Origin: Rhizobiales bacterium Ga0077525
Lineage (GTDB): Bacteria; Pseudomonadota; Alphaproteobacteria; Rhizobiales; Xanthobacteraceae
DNA length: 64,000 nucleotides
Direction of reading: 5' to 3'
Assembly (NCBI GenBank): GCA_001464835.1
Contig: LNDS01000011.1
Location: 38,281 to 102,280 of the forward strand
Shown: piece after piece, positions 17,441 through 26,129 of the stretch
Position numbering within the stretch: position 1 is the first letter of the stretch
Layout of the letters: every line of letters starts with the position of its first letter
The notes under the pieces: generated by a model
The model's input: the letters and a program-made list of their open reading frames with translations, nothing else
Database searches by the model: none
What the model was told of the DNA's origin: nothing
Translations under genes and position numbers: made by a program

Positions 17441-20146
17441 TTACGCCCCCTTCAACGCCTCAAGCGCCGCGGCAATCTTTGTCTTGCGGGCGTTGGCTTC
17501 GTCGCGCTTGGCCTTTTCCTCGTCGACGACCTCTTCCGGCGCGTTGGCGACAAACTTCTCGTTAGAGAGCTTGGCGTCGACGCGCTTGATGTCGGCTTCC
17601 GCCTTCTGCATTTCCTTGGCGAGCCGCGCGCGTTCGGCATTAAGATCGATGACTCCGATGAGAGGCAGCGCCGCGACTTCGCCGCGCACGACCAGTTGCA
17701 CCGAACCCTGCGGCGCAAATGCGGCCGACGAGATTTCCGACACGCGGGCGAGCCGCTTGATGAACTCGGCCCAGCGTTGCGCACGCGCCTGCGTCTCAGG
17801 CGACACGCCGGCAAGCACCACCGGAATGGCGACGTTGACGTTCATCTCCGACTTGATCGACCGGATCGCGGTGATCAGATCGATCACCCAGCCGATTTCG
17901 GCTTCGGCCTTATCATCGGTCAGGCCTTCGAGCGACGGCCATTCGCCAAGCGCCAAGAGCGACGTGCGTGCCGGGCCCTGCTCGGCCGTCACCCGCCACA
18001 GTTCCTCGGTGATGAACGGCATGAACGGATGCAACAACTTGATGATTTCATCGAGCGCCCAGGCGGCCATCGCCCGCGTCTCGTCCTTGGCCGGCCCGTC
18101 GGGGCCGGTCAGCAACGGCTTCGACAGTTCGACATACCAGTCGCAATAGACATTCCAGACGAAGCGATAGGCGGAACCGGCGGCGTCGGCGAATTTGTAT
18201 TCTTCCAGCGCCTTGGTGATTTCAACCGATGCCTTCGCGGTTTCGTGCGCGATCCAGCGGTTTAGCGACTCTTTGGCTGATTTTGGATCGAAGCCCTCAA
18301 CGCGCGCGGCGCCATTGAACTCGACAAAGCGCGCCGCGTTCCACAATTTGGTGGCGAAGTTGCGGTTGTTCTCGACGTCCTGCGGGCCGAGACGAATGTC
18401 ATGGCCGGGCGCGACATTGCGCATCAAGGTGAAGCGCAGCGCGTCGGCGCCGAATTCATCGATGACGCCGAGCGGATCGACGACATTGCCCTTCGACTTC
18501 GACATCTTGGCGCCGGAGGCATCGCGCACCAGGCGGTGGATGTAGACGTCCTTGAACGGGATGTCCGGCATGAAGTGCAGGCCCATCATCATCATGCGGG
18601 CGACCCAGAAGAAGATGATGTCGAATCCGGTGACCAGCACATTGGTCGGATAGAAGCGCGCCAGTTCCGGCGTCTTGTCCGGCCAGCCGAGCGTCGAGAA
18701 CGGCCACAGCGCCGACGAGAACCAGGTATCGAGCACGTCTTCGTCGCGACGCAGCGCCGTCGGCGTTCCGTAATGCTTGTCAGCTTCGGCTTGGGCTTCC
18801 GCTTCATCGGAAGCGACGAACACCTTGTCATCCGGCCCGTACCACGCCGGGATCTGGTGGCCCCACCAGAGCTGGCGCGAAATGCACCACGGCTGGATGT
18901 TTTCCATCCAGTTGAAGTAAGTCGTTTCCCAGTTCTTCGGCACGAACGTCGTCTTGCCGTCGCGCACGGCGGCAAGCGCGGGCTTGGCCAGTTCGTTGGC
19001 GTTGACGTACCACTGCTCGGTCAGATAGGGCTCGATCACCACGTTTGAGCGGTCGCCATGCGGTACCGCATTGGTGATGGTCTCGATCTTCTCGACCAGC
19101 CCCAGTTCCTCGAGATCGGCGACGATGCGCTTGCGCGCCTCATAGCGGTCGAGCCCGCGATACTGCTCCGGCGCATTCTCGTTCAGCTTGGCTTCCGGCG
19201 TGAACAGATTGATCAGGCCGCCGTTGAGCTGCTTCTTGAAATAATCCTTGTCGCGGTGGCGCGCCCACACTTCGAAATCGTTGAAGTCGTGCGCCGCGGT
19301 AATCTTGACCGCGCCCGAGCCCTTTTCCGGATCGGGATATTCGTCGCCGATGATCGGGATCAGGCGATTGGCGAGCGGCAGCCGCACCAGTTGGCCGACA
19401 AGATGCTTGTAGCGTTCGTCGTCCGGGCGCACGGCCACTGCGCCGTCGCCGAGCATAGTCTCCGGGCGCGTGGTGGCGATGCAGATGAAGGTCGTCGGGT
19501 CTTCGGCGTTGAAGGTCTTGCCCTCGATCGGATAGCGAAAGTGCCACATCTGGCCCTTGCCTTCGACCTGCACGACTTCGAGATCCGAAATCGCGGTCAA
19601 AAGCTTGGGATCCCAATTGACTAGCCGCTTGTCCTTATAAATCAGGCCTTCGCGATAAAGCTCCACAAAAACTTTAAGAACCGCTTTGGACAGGCCCTCG
19701 TCCATGGTGAAGCGCTCGCGCGACCAGTCGCACGACGCGCCGAGGCGCTTGAGCTGGTTGACGATGGTGCCGCCGGACTCGGCCTTCCACTTCCAGACCT
19801 TCTCGAGGAACTTGTCGCGGCCAATGTCACGGCGACCCGGCTCCTGCCGCTCCATCATCTGCCGCTCGACCACCATTTGCGTGGCGATGCCGGCATGATC
19901 GGTACCGGGCTGCCAGAGCACGTCCTTGCCGCGCATGCGCTCGAAGCGGCACAGCACGTCCTGCAACGTGTTGTTCAGCGCATGGCCCATATGCAGCGAG
20001 CCGGTGACGTTGGGCGGCGGGATGACGATAGAGTAAGCCGGCGCTCCGGCGCGCTCCGGGCGGCCGGCCTTGAAGGCACCTGCGTCTTCCCAGGCCTGCG
20101 CGATGCGGCCTTCGACCTCGGAGGGCTGATAGTTTTTGTCGATCAT
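17441..20146 (-). CDS. valS: Valyl-tRNA synthetase
   Basis: A 901-residue class I aminoacyl-tRNA synthetase that charges tRNA-Val and edits mischarged threonine. The HIGH motif is PPPNVTGSLHMGH (about 44-55) and the KMSKS motif is GAKMSKSKGNVVDPLG. The CP1 editing region (TTRPETMLGDGAVAVRPDDERY) and the C-terminal coiled coil (LIGVIDLNAERARLAKEMQKAEADI) are present. The start at 20146 (MIDKNYQPSEVEGRIAQAW) is chosen from family N-termini; the frame open to 20221 adds 25 unlikely residues. It converges with the glycosylase gene and is divergent from the MFS gene. In relatives valS commonly sits near popZ and tolC; here an MFS gene intervenes. Confidence 0.97.
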   Translation of the reverse strand: MIDKNYQPSEVEGRIAQAWEDAGAFKAGRPERAGAPAYSIVIPPPNVTGSLHMGHALNNTLQDVLCRFERMRGKDVLWQPGTDHAGIATQMVVERQMMERQEPGRRDIGRDKFLEKVWKWKAESGGTIVNQLKRLGASCDWSRERFTMDEGLSKAVLKVFVELYREGLIYKDKRLVNWDPKLLTAISDLEVVQVEGKGQMWHFRYPIEGKTFNAEDPTTFICIATTRPETMLGDGAVAVRPDDERYKHLVGQLVRLPLANRLIPIIGDEYPDPEKGSGAVKITAAHDFNDFEVWARHRDKDYFKKQLNGGLINLFTPEAKLNENAPEQYRGLDRYEARKRIVADLEELGLVEKIETITNAVPHGDRSNVVIEPYLTEQWYVNANELAKPALAAVRDGKTTFVPKNWETTYFNWMENIQPWCISRQLWWGHQIPAWYGPDDKVFVASDEAEAQAEADKHYGTPTALRRDEDVLDTWFSSALWPFSTLGWPDKTPELARFYPTNVLVTGFDIIFFWVARMMMMGLHFMPDIPFKDVYIHRLVRDASGAKMSKSKGNVVDPLGVIDEFGADALRFTLMRNVAPGHDIRLGPQDVENNRNFATKLWNAARFVEFNGAARVEGFDPKSAKESLNRWIAHETAKASVEITKALEEYKFADAAGSAYRFVWNVYCDWYVELSKPLLTGPDGPAKDETRAMAAWALDEIIKLLHPFMPFITEELWRVTAEQGPARTSLLALGEWPSLEGLTDDKAEAEIGWVIDLITAIRSIKSEMNVNVAIPVVLAGVSPETQARAQRWAEFIKRLARVSEISSAAFAPQGSVQLVVRGEVAALPLIGVIDLNAERARLAKEMQKAEADIKRVDAKLSNEKFVANAPEEVVDEEKAKRDEANARKTKIAAALEALKGA

Positions 20147-20224
20147 TGTGCTTTTTTTCTTGGTGCTTTTGTTCTTGCCTGAATGGTGGGGTAGAAAGCC
20201 CACCACGTACCAAAGAGTCAACTT

Positions 20225-21433
20225 TTGCCGGAAAATGCAGCCCCGCCGCGCGGCAACGCCACCCGCGCCATCGTCCTATTGGCCAGCGCCGCCTTCGCCG
20301 CCCAGGCGATGGTGCGCTCGACCGACTCGCTCTTGCCGCAGATCGCCAACGATCTGCAGACCACGGTCGGCGCCGCCTCGGTGATCGTCACCTTTTACCT
20401 TTTGGCGCACGGCTCGGTGCAACTCATCATCGGCCCGATCGGCGACCGCTTCGGCAAATATCTCTGCGTCAGCATCGCCGCCGCCTTTTCGACGCTGATG
20501 GTCATCGCTTGCGGCCTGGCGCCGAACCTGCCCACTCTGGTCGCCGCCCGCCTCGCCTGCGGGCTGGCCACCGGCTGGATCATGCCCTTCGCCATCGCCT
20601 TCATCGGCGACGTCATCCCCTATGAGCGCCGCCAGCAGGTGCTCGGCTCGTTTTTGTCCGGGCAGATCCTCGGCCAGATGTTCGGCCAGGCCGCCGGTGG
20701 CGTGCTCGGCGATTATTTCGGCTGGCGCAATGTGTTCTTCATTTTGGCCGCGCTGCTGGCGGCCGCCACCATCGGCCTGTTCTATGAACTAGCGCGTAAC
20801 CCGATCACGCATGCGCGCAACGCGCCGGCGCAGCAGGGCCACGGCTTCGTCTCGGACTATTCGACCGTGCTGCGCGCGCCGTGGGCGCGCATCGTCATCC
20901 TGATGGCTTTCATCGAAAGCGCAGCGATGTTCGGCGCGTTCACTTATGTCGGCGCCGATCTGCATCTGCGTTTCGGCGTCAGTTTTACCGTGGTCGGACT
21001 GTTCGTCGGCTTCTTCGCGCTCGGCGGGTTGGCTTACAGCCTGTCGGTGCGGCGGATGGTGTCCCGGCTCGGCCAGACAGGACTGTCGATCGGCGGCGGC
21101 GGCTTGCTGGCGGCGGCCTTCGTTGCACTCGCGGTCGCGCCGGTATCGTGGATCGCGCCGCCGGCCATCGCCGCTATCGGACTTGGCTTCTACATGCTGC
21201 ACAACACATTGCAGGTGAACGCCACGCAGATGGCGCCGCAGGCGCGCGGCACCGGCGTGGCGATTTTCTCATCGTCGCTGTATCTGGGCCAGACCGCCGG
21301 CGTCGCCGGCTTTGGCTGGATGTTCGACCGCTTCACCGCGGTGCCGGTGTTCCTGGCCGCGGCGGCTATCCTGGCATGGCTAGGCTGGTGGCTGTCGCGG
21401 TCGCTGAAATTGCGCGCGGCGGCGGGACTTTAA
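20225..21433 (+). CDS. MFS transporter (DHA1-like, 12 membrane segments)
   Basis: A 402-residue major facilitator with twelve predicted helices in two halves. The cytoplasmic loop motif IGDRFGKYLCVSIAAA lies between TM2 and TM3, and GQMFGQAAGGVLGDYFGWRNVFF covers the TM4-TM6 region, which is typical of drug:H+ antiporters. The start is a TTG at 20225 (LPENAAPPRGN), chosen because it places the first helix (AIVLLASAAFAAQAMV) after a short polar lead; the first ATG would begin inside that helix. It is divergent from valS (78-base gap) and its stop overlaps the popZ stop by four bases. Substrate unknown. Confidence 0.88.
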   Translation: MPENAAPPRGNATRAIVLLASAAFAAQAMVRSTDSLLPQIANDLQTTVGAASVIVTFYLLAHGSVQLIIGPIGDRFGKYLCVSIAAAFSTLMVIACGLAPNLPTLVAARLACGLATGWIMPFAIAFIGDVIPYERRQQVLGSFLSGQILGQMFGQAAGGVLGDYFGWRNVFFILAALLAAATIGLFYELARNPITHARNAPAQQGHGFVSDYSTVLRAPWARIVILMAFIESAAMFGAFTYVGADLHLRFGVSFTVVGLFVGFFALGGLAYSLSVRRMVSRLGQTGLSIGGGGLLAAAFVALAVAPVSWIAPPAIAAIGLGFYMLHNTLQVNATQMAPQARGTGVAIFSSSLYLGQTAGVAGFGWMFDRFTAVPVFLAAAAILAWLGWWLSRSLKLRAAAGL

Positions 21434-22131
21434 CTGCGCCCGCGCGAGACGCGCTCGATCTCGGCGCGGACGATGCGCTCGACCATGTTCGGCAGGTTGT
21501 CGTCGAGCCAGCCCTTGAGCATCGGCCGCAGCATTTCCTTGACGAGGTCTTCGAGCGTGCGGGCATTGTTGCCGAGCACAGTGTGCGCCAGCGAATTGAA
21601 AGCGCTGTCGACCGCCGAGACGGTCGCGTTTGAAATCAGCCCCTGATAGTCGGACGCAGCCGGCGGCGGCATTGGCCGCTCAGACCGCTCAGGCGGCCGC
21701 TGCTCCGGCGCGGCCTCGGCGAAGAACACGTCAGAAGCAGCATCAATGGTGCGGAACGCGGCTGCCGGTCCAGGCGGCGGTGCCTGCGGCGTCGCCATCG
21801 CCTCGGTCAGATCGAGAATATCGGTCGGCGGCGGCACGACGGCGGCCGGCTTCGGCGGCGTCTTGCTGTCGATATCGGCGAGCATCGCGTCGATGTCGCT
21901 TTGATTATTGGCGGGCGCCGGCACGGGTTTCGGCGGCGGCGGTGGCGCTGGCGGCGGAACCGGGCGCGCGGCAACGACAGCCGGCTTCGGTGCAGGCGGC
22001 GGCGGCGGTGGTGGCGGCGGTGCGGCAGCCGCGGGTTTGGGCCTGCCGGTGTCCTCGTCAGCAATGATGCGCCGGATGGAGGCTAAAATCTCCTCCATCG
22101 AAGGCTCTTGGGCCTTAGCCGGTTGGTTCAT
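21430..22131 (-). CDS. popZ: Pole-organizing protein PopZ (DUF2497 family)
   Basis: A 233-residue acidic, proline-rich cytoplasmic polymer-forming protein. The N-terminal partner-binding helix EPSMEEILASIRRIIADED (residues 9-27), a disordered proline/alanine/glutamate spacer (about 30-125, with a run of nine prolines), and the C-terminal assembly helices (LEDLVKEMLRPMLKGWLDDN, NMVERIVRAEIERVSRG) match PopZ. In Caulobacter PopZ builds polar microdomains that anchor ParB-parS and recruit cell-cycle kinases. The spacer is longer and more proline-rich than in the 177-residue Caulobacter protein, which may tune condensate properties. The neighbouring TolC and PCMT genes repeat a conserved alphaproteobacterial order. 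Confidence is high for the family. Confidence 0.92.
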   Translation of the reverse strand: MNQPAKAQEPSMEEILASIRRIIADEDTGRPKPAAAAPPPPPPPPPAPKPAVVAARPVPPPAPPPPPKPVPAPANNQSDIDAMLADIDSKTPPKPAAVVPPPTDILDLTEAMATPQAPPPGPAAAFRTIDAASDVFFAEAAPEQRPPERSERPMPPPAASDYQGLISNATVSAVDSAFNSLAHTVLGNNARTLEDLVKEMLRPMLKGWLDDNLPNMVERIVRAEIERVSRGRS

Positions 22132-22337
22132 TGCGACAAATCCCGAACGCTGCCCACATCCAAAACGTCTTGCGCCTCACGGCGTCCCGCCCGGCGAGCG
22201 GCGCGGACGAATCGGCACGATCTATTATTTATACGCTAGTGAGTCGCGGCTGTGGCAGTCGAAATAGCGCAGAGCCGGCAATGACCTGTGGACACAAAAC
22301 GGGCAAAGTCGAAGATGCCGCGGTCAGCCGCCGCGGA

Positions 22338-23747
22338 TCAGCGCCCGTCCGGGGTACGCACGCCGGCCCAGCTGTCGCGGACCTGCTCGTAATGCACCGC
22401 CGGGTTATAGACCGGCACCCGCAGTCCCAGCACTTGCGGCGCCAGCCGGCCGACGCCGGCCAGAAGCGTATAGGACGCCACCACCCGGTCGCGCTGCGCG
22501 CCGACCAGCGCGACGCGCGCATTGACCAGTTCCTGCTGCGCATTGAGCACGTCGAGCGTGGTGCGCTGTCCGACGCGGGCTTCCTCGCGAACGCCGTTGA
22601 GCGCAATTTCGGTGGCCTGCACCTGCGCCTGCGTCGCCTCGATATTGGCCTTGGCGGCATCGAGCTGACCCCAGGCCTGCACGACGGTCTGTCGCACCTG
22701 CTCGCGCGCGGTATCGGCTTCGATGCGGCGCTGGCCGAGCGTTTCCTTGGCCTGGCGGATCAACGAATATTCGGCGCCGCCCTGATAGATCGGCACGCTC
22801 AACTGGCCGAGCACGGAAGCGTTGTAGCTCTCCATCGTGTTGAGGTTGCCGACGCCTAGATAGTTCTTGGTGAAATTGCCCTGCACCGACAGCGTCGGAT
22901 ACAGCGCGCCTTCCGCCACTTTCACCTGAAACTGCGCGACATCGATATTGTACTGCGCGGTGGTGACCGACGGATGGTTGGCGCTGCCGGCGCCGACCGC
23001 GCCGGACAGGCTCGACGGCGAGAAGCGGTCGACCGGCGTGCCGGGGCTCAAGCGGCCCGGCGAGGTGCCGATGATCTGGCGGTAGACGGCGCCCGAGGTT
23101 TTGAAGTTCGATTCGGCGGTCAGAACTTGCGAGCGCCCGGACGCCAGGCGCGATTCCGACTGTGCGACGTCGGTCCGCGTCACCTCGCCGACATTGAAGC
23201 GGTCGCGCACCTGGCGCAATTGTTCCTGCAACACCTCGACGTTGCGCCTTTGCAGATCGAAGATCGCAGTGTCGCGCAAAAGATTCATATAGGCGGTGAC
23301 CGCGTTGAGCAGCACCTGCTGCTCGGTCACGCGCAAGGTTTCGCGCGCGGCCTGCACCTGCTGCTCGGCCTGGCGGGTGCGGTTGGCGGTTTGGAAGCCG
23401 TTGAACAACGTTTGCGACGCGGTGACGCCGGCGCTGACCGGCGAATTGTAGCCGCTCTGGGTACTGTAGGTATTCGGAACCGTCGTCACTTTGGTCGTCG
23501 TCGACAGCGATTGCTCGCCGCCCGAGGCGGTGATTGAGATGCGTGGCCGGTAACCGGACAGGGCCTGCGGCACGCCTTCGTCGGTGGCGCGCACCGCGGC
23601 GCGCTGCGCGTTCAGCGTCGGATTGTTCTGATAGGCTTGGATCAATGCCTGCTCGAGCGTATCCGCGCGCGCGGCCGACAGCGGCAGGCCCAAGTATGCG
23701 ATCGCTGCAACCGCAACTCCGCCGGTCCATCCTACACGACGTGACAT
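22338..23747 (-). CDS. tolC: TolC-family type I secretion/efflux outer-membrane channel
   Basis: A 469-residue outer-membrane channel subunit. The start at 23747 gives a good signal peptide (MSRRVGWTGGVAVAAIAYLG, cleavage after SAARA), then DTLEQALIQAYQNNPTLNAQRAAVRA, the canonical start of mature TolC. Two internally repeated coiled-coil/beta halves follow (QQVLLNAVTAYMNLLRDTAI and REQVRQTVVQAWGQLDAAKA at equivalent positions). The earlier in-frame ATGs to 23915 would precede the signal peptide with polar residues. It may serve the RND pump at 3.2-7.5 kb, which lacks its own channel, but that is inference. The 189 bases to the PCMT gene hold only its promoter region. Confidence 0.93.
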   Translation of the reverse strand: MSRRVGWTGGVAVAAIAYLGLPLSAARADTLEQALIQAYQNNPTLNAQRAAVRATDEGVPQALSGYRPRISITASGGEQSLSTTTKVTTVPNTYSTQSGYNSPVSAGVTASQTLFNGFQTANRTRQAEQQVQAARETLRVTEQQVLLNAVTAYMNLLRDTAIFDLQRRNVEVLQEQLRQVRDRFNVGEVTRTDVAQSESRLASGRSQVLTAESNFKTSGAVYRQIIGTSPGRLSPGTPVDRFSPSSLSGAVGAGSANHPSVTTAQYNIDVAQFQVKVAEGALYPTLSVQGNFTKNYLGVGNLNTMESYNASVLGQLSVPIYQGGAEYSLIRQAKETLGQRRIEADTAREQVRQTVVQAWGQLDAAKANIEATQAQVQATEIALNGVREEARVGQRTTLDVLNAQQELVNARVALVGAQRDRVVASYTLLAGVGRLAPQVLGLRVPVYNPAVHYEQVRDSWAGVRTPDGR

Positions 23748-23936
23748 TCCGAGACCCAATCCTGACCCACTGACGACCGATACACGCCCCCACGCGAATC
23801 GTTTCGCACATCCGCCTTTCGGCGGAACAGGAAACATAGGGGTACCCTTCATCCGATGAAACCCCTCGTACCGGCGCCGCCCACAGAAAGGCGTCCGGCT
23901 GGGGCATTTTCGCAACGTTTGGAAAAATTAGAAGAA

Positions 23937-24584
23937 CTAGAACGCAAAAACGGGGGTCTTGGCAAATCCCGGCAGAACCGACGCCGCCGCATCGAAGATG
24001 GCACGGCCGCCCAGTTCCTCGCCGCTGCGCCGGTACAGCATGGCCGAAGGCTGCGCCTGCCCGCCGAGGACGCAGACCAGTTTGCCGCCGTCCTTGAGCT
24101 GACGGCGGAAGGCGTCCGGCACCAGTTCCACCGCGCCATCGATCAGGATGGTGTCATAGGGCGCGCCGGCGGCCCAGCCGTCGGCCAAGGGGCCTTTGAC
24201 CACGGTGACATTGGGCTGCTCGGCCAGCGCCGTCTGGGCAACCGCAGCGAGTTTGTCGTCCTGTTCGAGCGCGACCACCTGCCCGGCAATCCTGGCCAGA
24301 ATGGCGGCGGCGTATCCGGTCGAGCAGCCAACCACCAAGACCCGGTCGTCCGGCGCCAGATCGGCGGCCTGAATGAGCTTGGCCAGCACCACCGGCTTGA
24401 GCAGGCTGCGGCCGGCGCCGACGCCATGTCCCAGATCGAGATAAGCGAGAGCGGCGGCCTCCGGCGGCACAAAACGCTCGCGCGGCACCTCGAGCATGGC
24501 CGAAATGATGCGGTGGTCGGTCACATCGGCAGTGCGGACCTGGCCATCCACCATATGACGGCGCGCGGCGGCAAAATCGGTCAT
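23937..24584 (-). CDS. Protein-L-isoaspartate O-methyltransferase family protein
   Basis: A 215-residue SAM-dependent methyltransferase of the PCMT family. Visible are the N-terminal MVDGQVRTADVTDHRIISAMLEVPRERFVPP, SAM motif I DRVLVVGCSTGYAAAILARI, VVALEQDDKLA and the DTILIDGAVELVP strand. The active-site region GVGAGRSLLKP replaces the usual GxGQTISQPYIVA motif of true Pcm, and motif I carries GCSTGY instead of G(T/S)GSGY. It therefore belongs to the divergent alphaproteobacterial branch often found next to tolC, and isoaspartyl repair activity should not be assumed. It is the upstream gene of the PCMT-TolC-PopZ run on this strand. Confidence 0.88.
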   Translation of the reverse strand: MTDFAAARRHMVDGQVRTADVTDHRIISAMLEVPRERFVPPEAAALAYLDLGHGVGAGRSLLKPVVLAKLIQAADLAPDDRVLVVGCSTGYAAAILARIAGQVVALEQDDKLAAVAQTALAEQPNVTVVKGPLADGWAAGAPYDTILIDGAVELVPDAFRRQLKDGGKLVCVLGGQAQPSAMLYRRSGEELGGRAIFDAAASVLPGFAKTPVFAF

Positions 24585-24674
24585 CGCTTTCCTTTAGCGG
24601 ATGTGTCGGAATTGGCGGCTTTTGTGCGGCAAGCCCGGCCAAAAGGCAAGCGACGCGGCCCCCAATATGCGGCG

Positions 24675-24742
24675 TTGTCGGGCGCGCTTTCGTCCTATAT
24701 AGGCTGGGCCCAACCACAGCGCCCGTGACGGTAACGGGCGCT
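24675..24742 (+). promoter_or_regulatory. Putative tRNA-Cys promoter and leader hairpin
   Basis: TTGTCG (24675-24680) and TATATA (24696-24701), 15 bases apart, form a plausible promoter. Downstream a perfect hairpin, AGCGCCCGT (24718-24726) with ACGGGCGCT (24734-24742), ends eight bases before the mature tRNA 5' end. It may be a processing or leader structure; its role is not shown by the sequence. Confidence 0.35.
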
Positions 24743-24749
24743 TTCTAAT

Positions 24750-24823
24750 GGCCACGTGGCGGAGTGGTTACGCAGAGGACTGCAAATCCTTGCACCCCGG
24801 TTCGATTCCGGGCGTGGCCTCCA
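24750..24823 (+). tRNA. tRNA-Cys (GCA)
   Basis: A 74-base cloverleaf with acceptor GGCCACG pairing to CGTGGCC, anticodon GCA in the loop of GGACTGCAAATCC, a T arm with GGTTCGATTCC, and an encoded CCA end (24821-24823). It precedes tRNA-Asn by 89 bases and may share its transcript. Confidence 0.96.
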
Positions 24824-24912
24824 ACCTTCGCGCCAAAAGGCGGCTCAACCTTCGGGGTTTGCAAAGCGGGTTTGCTTTGTTATAGGCCCGTTGCGTTACG
24901 CGATGTGACTGT

Positions 24913-24987
24913 TCCCGAGTAGCTCAGCGGTAGAGCGTTCGACTGTTAATCGAAATGTCGCTGGTTCGATCCCAGCCTCGGGAGCCA
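24913..24987 (+). tRNA. tRNA-Asn (GTT)
   Basis: A 75-base cloverleaf: acceptor TCCCGAG pairs with CTCGGGA, D arm AGCTCAGCGGTAGAGC, anticodon GTT in CGACTGTTAATCG, T loop GGTTCGATCCC, encoded CCA (24985-24987). The methyltransferase gene starts 44 bases later. Confidence 0.97.
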
Positions 24988-25031
24988 CCCCTTTAAGAGA
25001 TCCGCTAGCGCCAGCAAGGCCCCCGTCGACG

Positions 25032-26120
25032 ATGTCAAAGCCTCAGGACGCCGAGGACTGGGACGCCTTGATCGCCGGCGCCGCCGGACAGCCGCTCGAA
25101 CTGGCCCGCCTCGCCGACCGCATGGTCGACGGCGAATTGCCCAAGCTCCCCGTCGATGCCGCCACCGAGCGGGCCCGCGCATTATGCTACCGCGCCATCG
25201 CGGAAGCGCCCGACGATCCGGAAGTGGCGACGATTGCCGCCAGCCTGTTGAGCGAAAGCGTGCCGCAATGGCACGCCACCATTATTCTCGACCGCGCCCG
25301 CAACGAGGCCTATGACGCGGCGCTTCAAGCGGCGATCGAGCCCGGCATGCGTGTTTTGGAAGTCGGCGCCGGCACCGGCATTCTCGCCATGATGGCGGCG
25401 CGCGCGGGAGCGGCCGAAGTTATTACCTGCGAAGCCAACCCGCTGATCGCCGAGCGGGCCCGCGCCATCGTCGCCGCCAATGGGTACGCCGACCGCGTCA
25501 AGATCATCGGCAAGCATTCGACCGAACTGCGCATTGGCGAGGACATGGCCGGCCCGGCCGATGTGTTCGTCTCGGAGATCATCAGCGACGCGCTGATCGG
25601 CGAAGGCATGCTGCTGGTCACCGAGGACGTCGTGCCGCGCCTCCTGAAACCGGGCGCGGCGATTATCCCCTATCGCGGCACGATCCGCGTCGCGCTCGCT
25701 TATTACGGTGGCGCCGGAACGTTGCGCATGGGCAAGGTCGATGAATTCGACCTGTCGCTGTTCAACCGGTTGGTGGCGCCAAGCTATGCGCTGGCCATCG
25801 AGAATCCGCTGCTGACCTTGAGCAGCGCCGCGGCCGATCTGTTTGCCTTCACCTTTGCCGATGGGGGGCCGTTTCCCCCCCGGCGCACGCAATTGACGTT
25901 GCGCGCCAAGGAACGCGCCAATGGCGTGGTGCAGTGGGTCCGCATCCGCACCGACGCTGACAGCTACTACGAAAACGTGCCGCGCACCGGCGAAGGCTCA
26001 AGCTGGCACGCCGAATTCTATCCCTTTGCCGACGGCGGCATCGCCGAGCCGGGCGACGACATCCTCGTGCATGGCAGCCACGGCCGCACGACCTTGCGCA
26101 TCTGGGCCGGCAAGCCGTAA
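25032..26120 (+). CDS. PRMT-like SAM-dependent methyltransferase
   Basis: A 362-residue cytoplasmic methyltransferase. After a helical N-terminal extension (about 1-85), SAM motif I VLEVGAGTGILAMMAARAGA begins at residue 108 and VITCEANPLIAE gives the ribose-binding acid (Glu134). The strand DVFVSEIISDALIGEGML carries glutamates at 182 and 191, spaced like the double-E loop of protein arginine methyltransferases. The C-terminal half is beta-rich, as in the PRMT barrel, though the THW loop is not clearly recognisable. Members of this family in bacteria are mostly uncharacterised, so the substrate (protein arginine or other) is open. It is followed after nine bases by pncB, so the two are probably one operon. 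Confidence 0.8.
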   Translation: MSKPQDAEDWDALIAGAAGQPLELARLADRMVDGELPKLPVDAATERARALCYRAIAEAPDDPEVATIAASLLSESVPQWHATIILDRARNEAYDAALQAAIEPGMRVLEVGAGTGILAMMAARAGAAEVITCEANPLIAERARAIVAANGYADRVKIIGKHSTELRIGEDMAGPADVFVSEIISDALIGEGMLLVTEDVVPRLLKPGAAIIPYRGTIRVALAYYGGAGTLRMGKVDEFDLSLFNRLVAPSYALAIENPLLTLSSAAADLFAFTFADGGPFPPRRTQLTLRAKERANGVVQWVRIRTDADSYYENVPRTGEGSSWHAEFYPFADGGIAEPGDDILVHGSHGRTTLRIWAGKP

Positions 26121-26129
26121 ACCTTTGTC

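Noticed and set aside
21930..22030. GC-rich GGC/GGT repeats considered as a tandem repeat or structural element
   Set aside because: They encode the proline/alanine spacer of PopZ and are explained by coding sequence.
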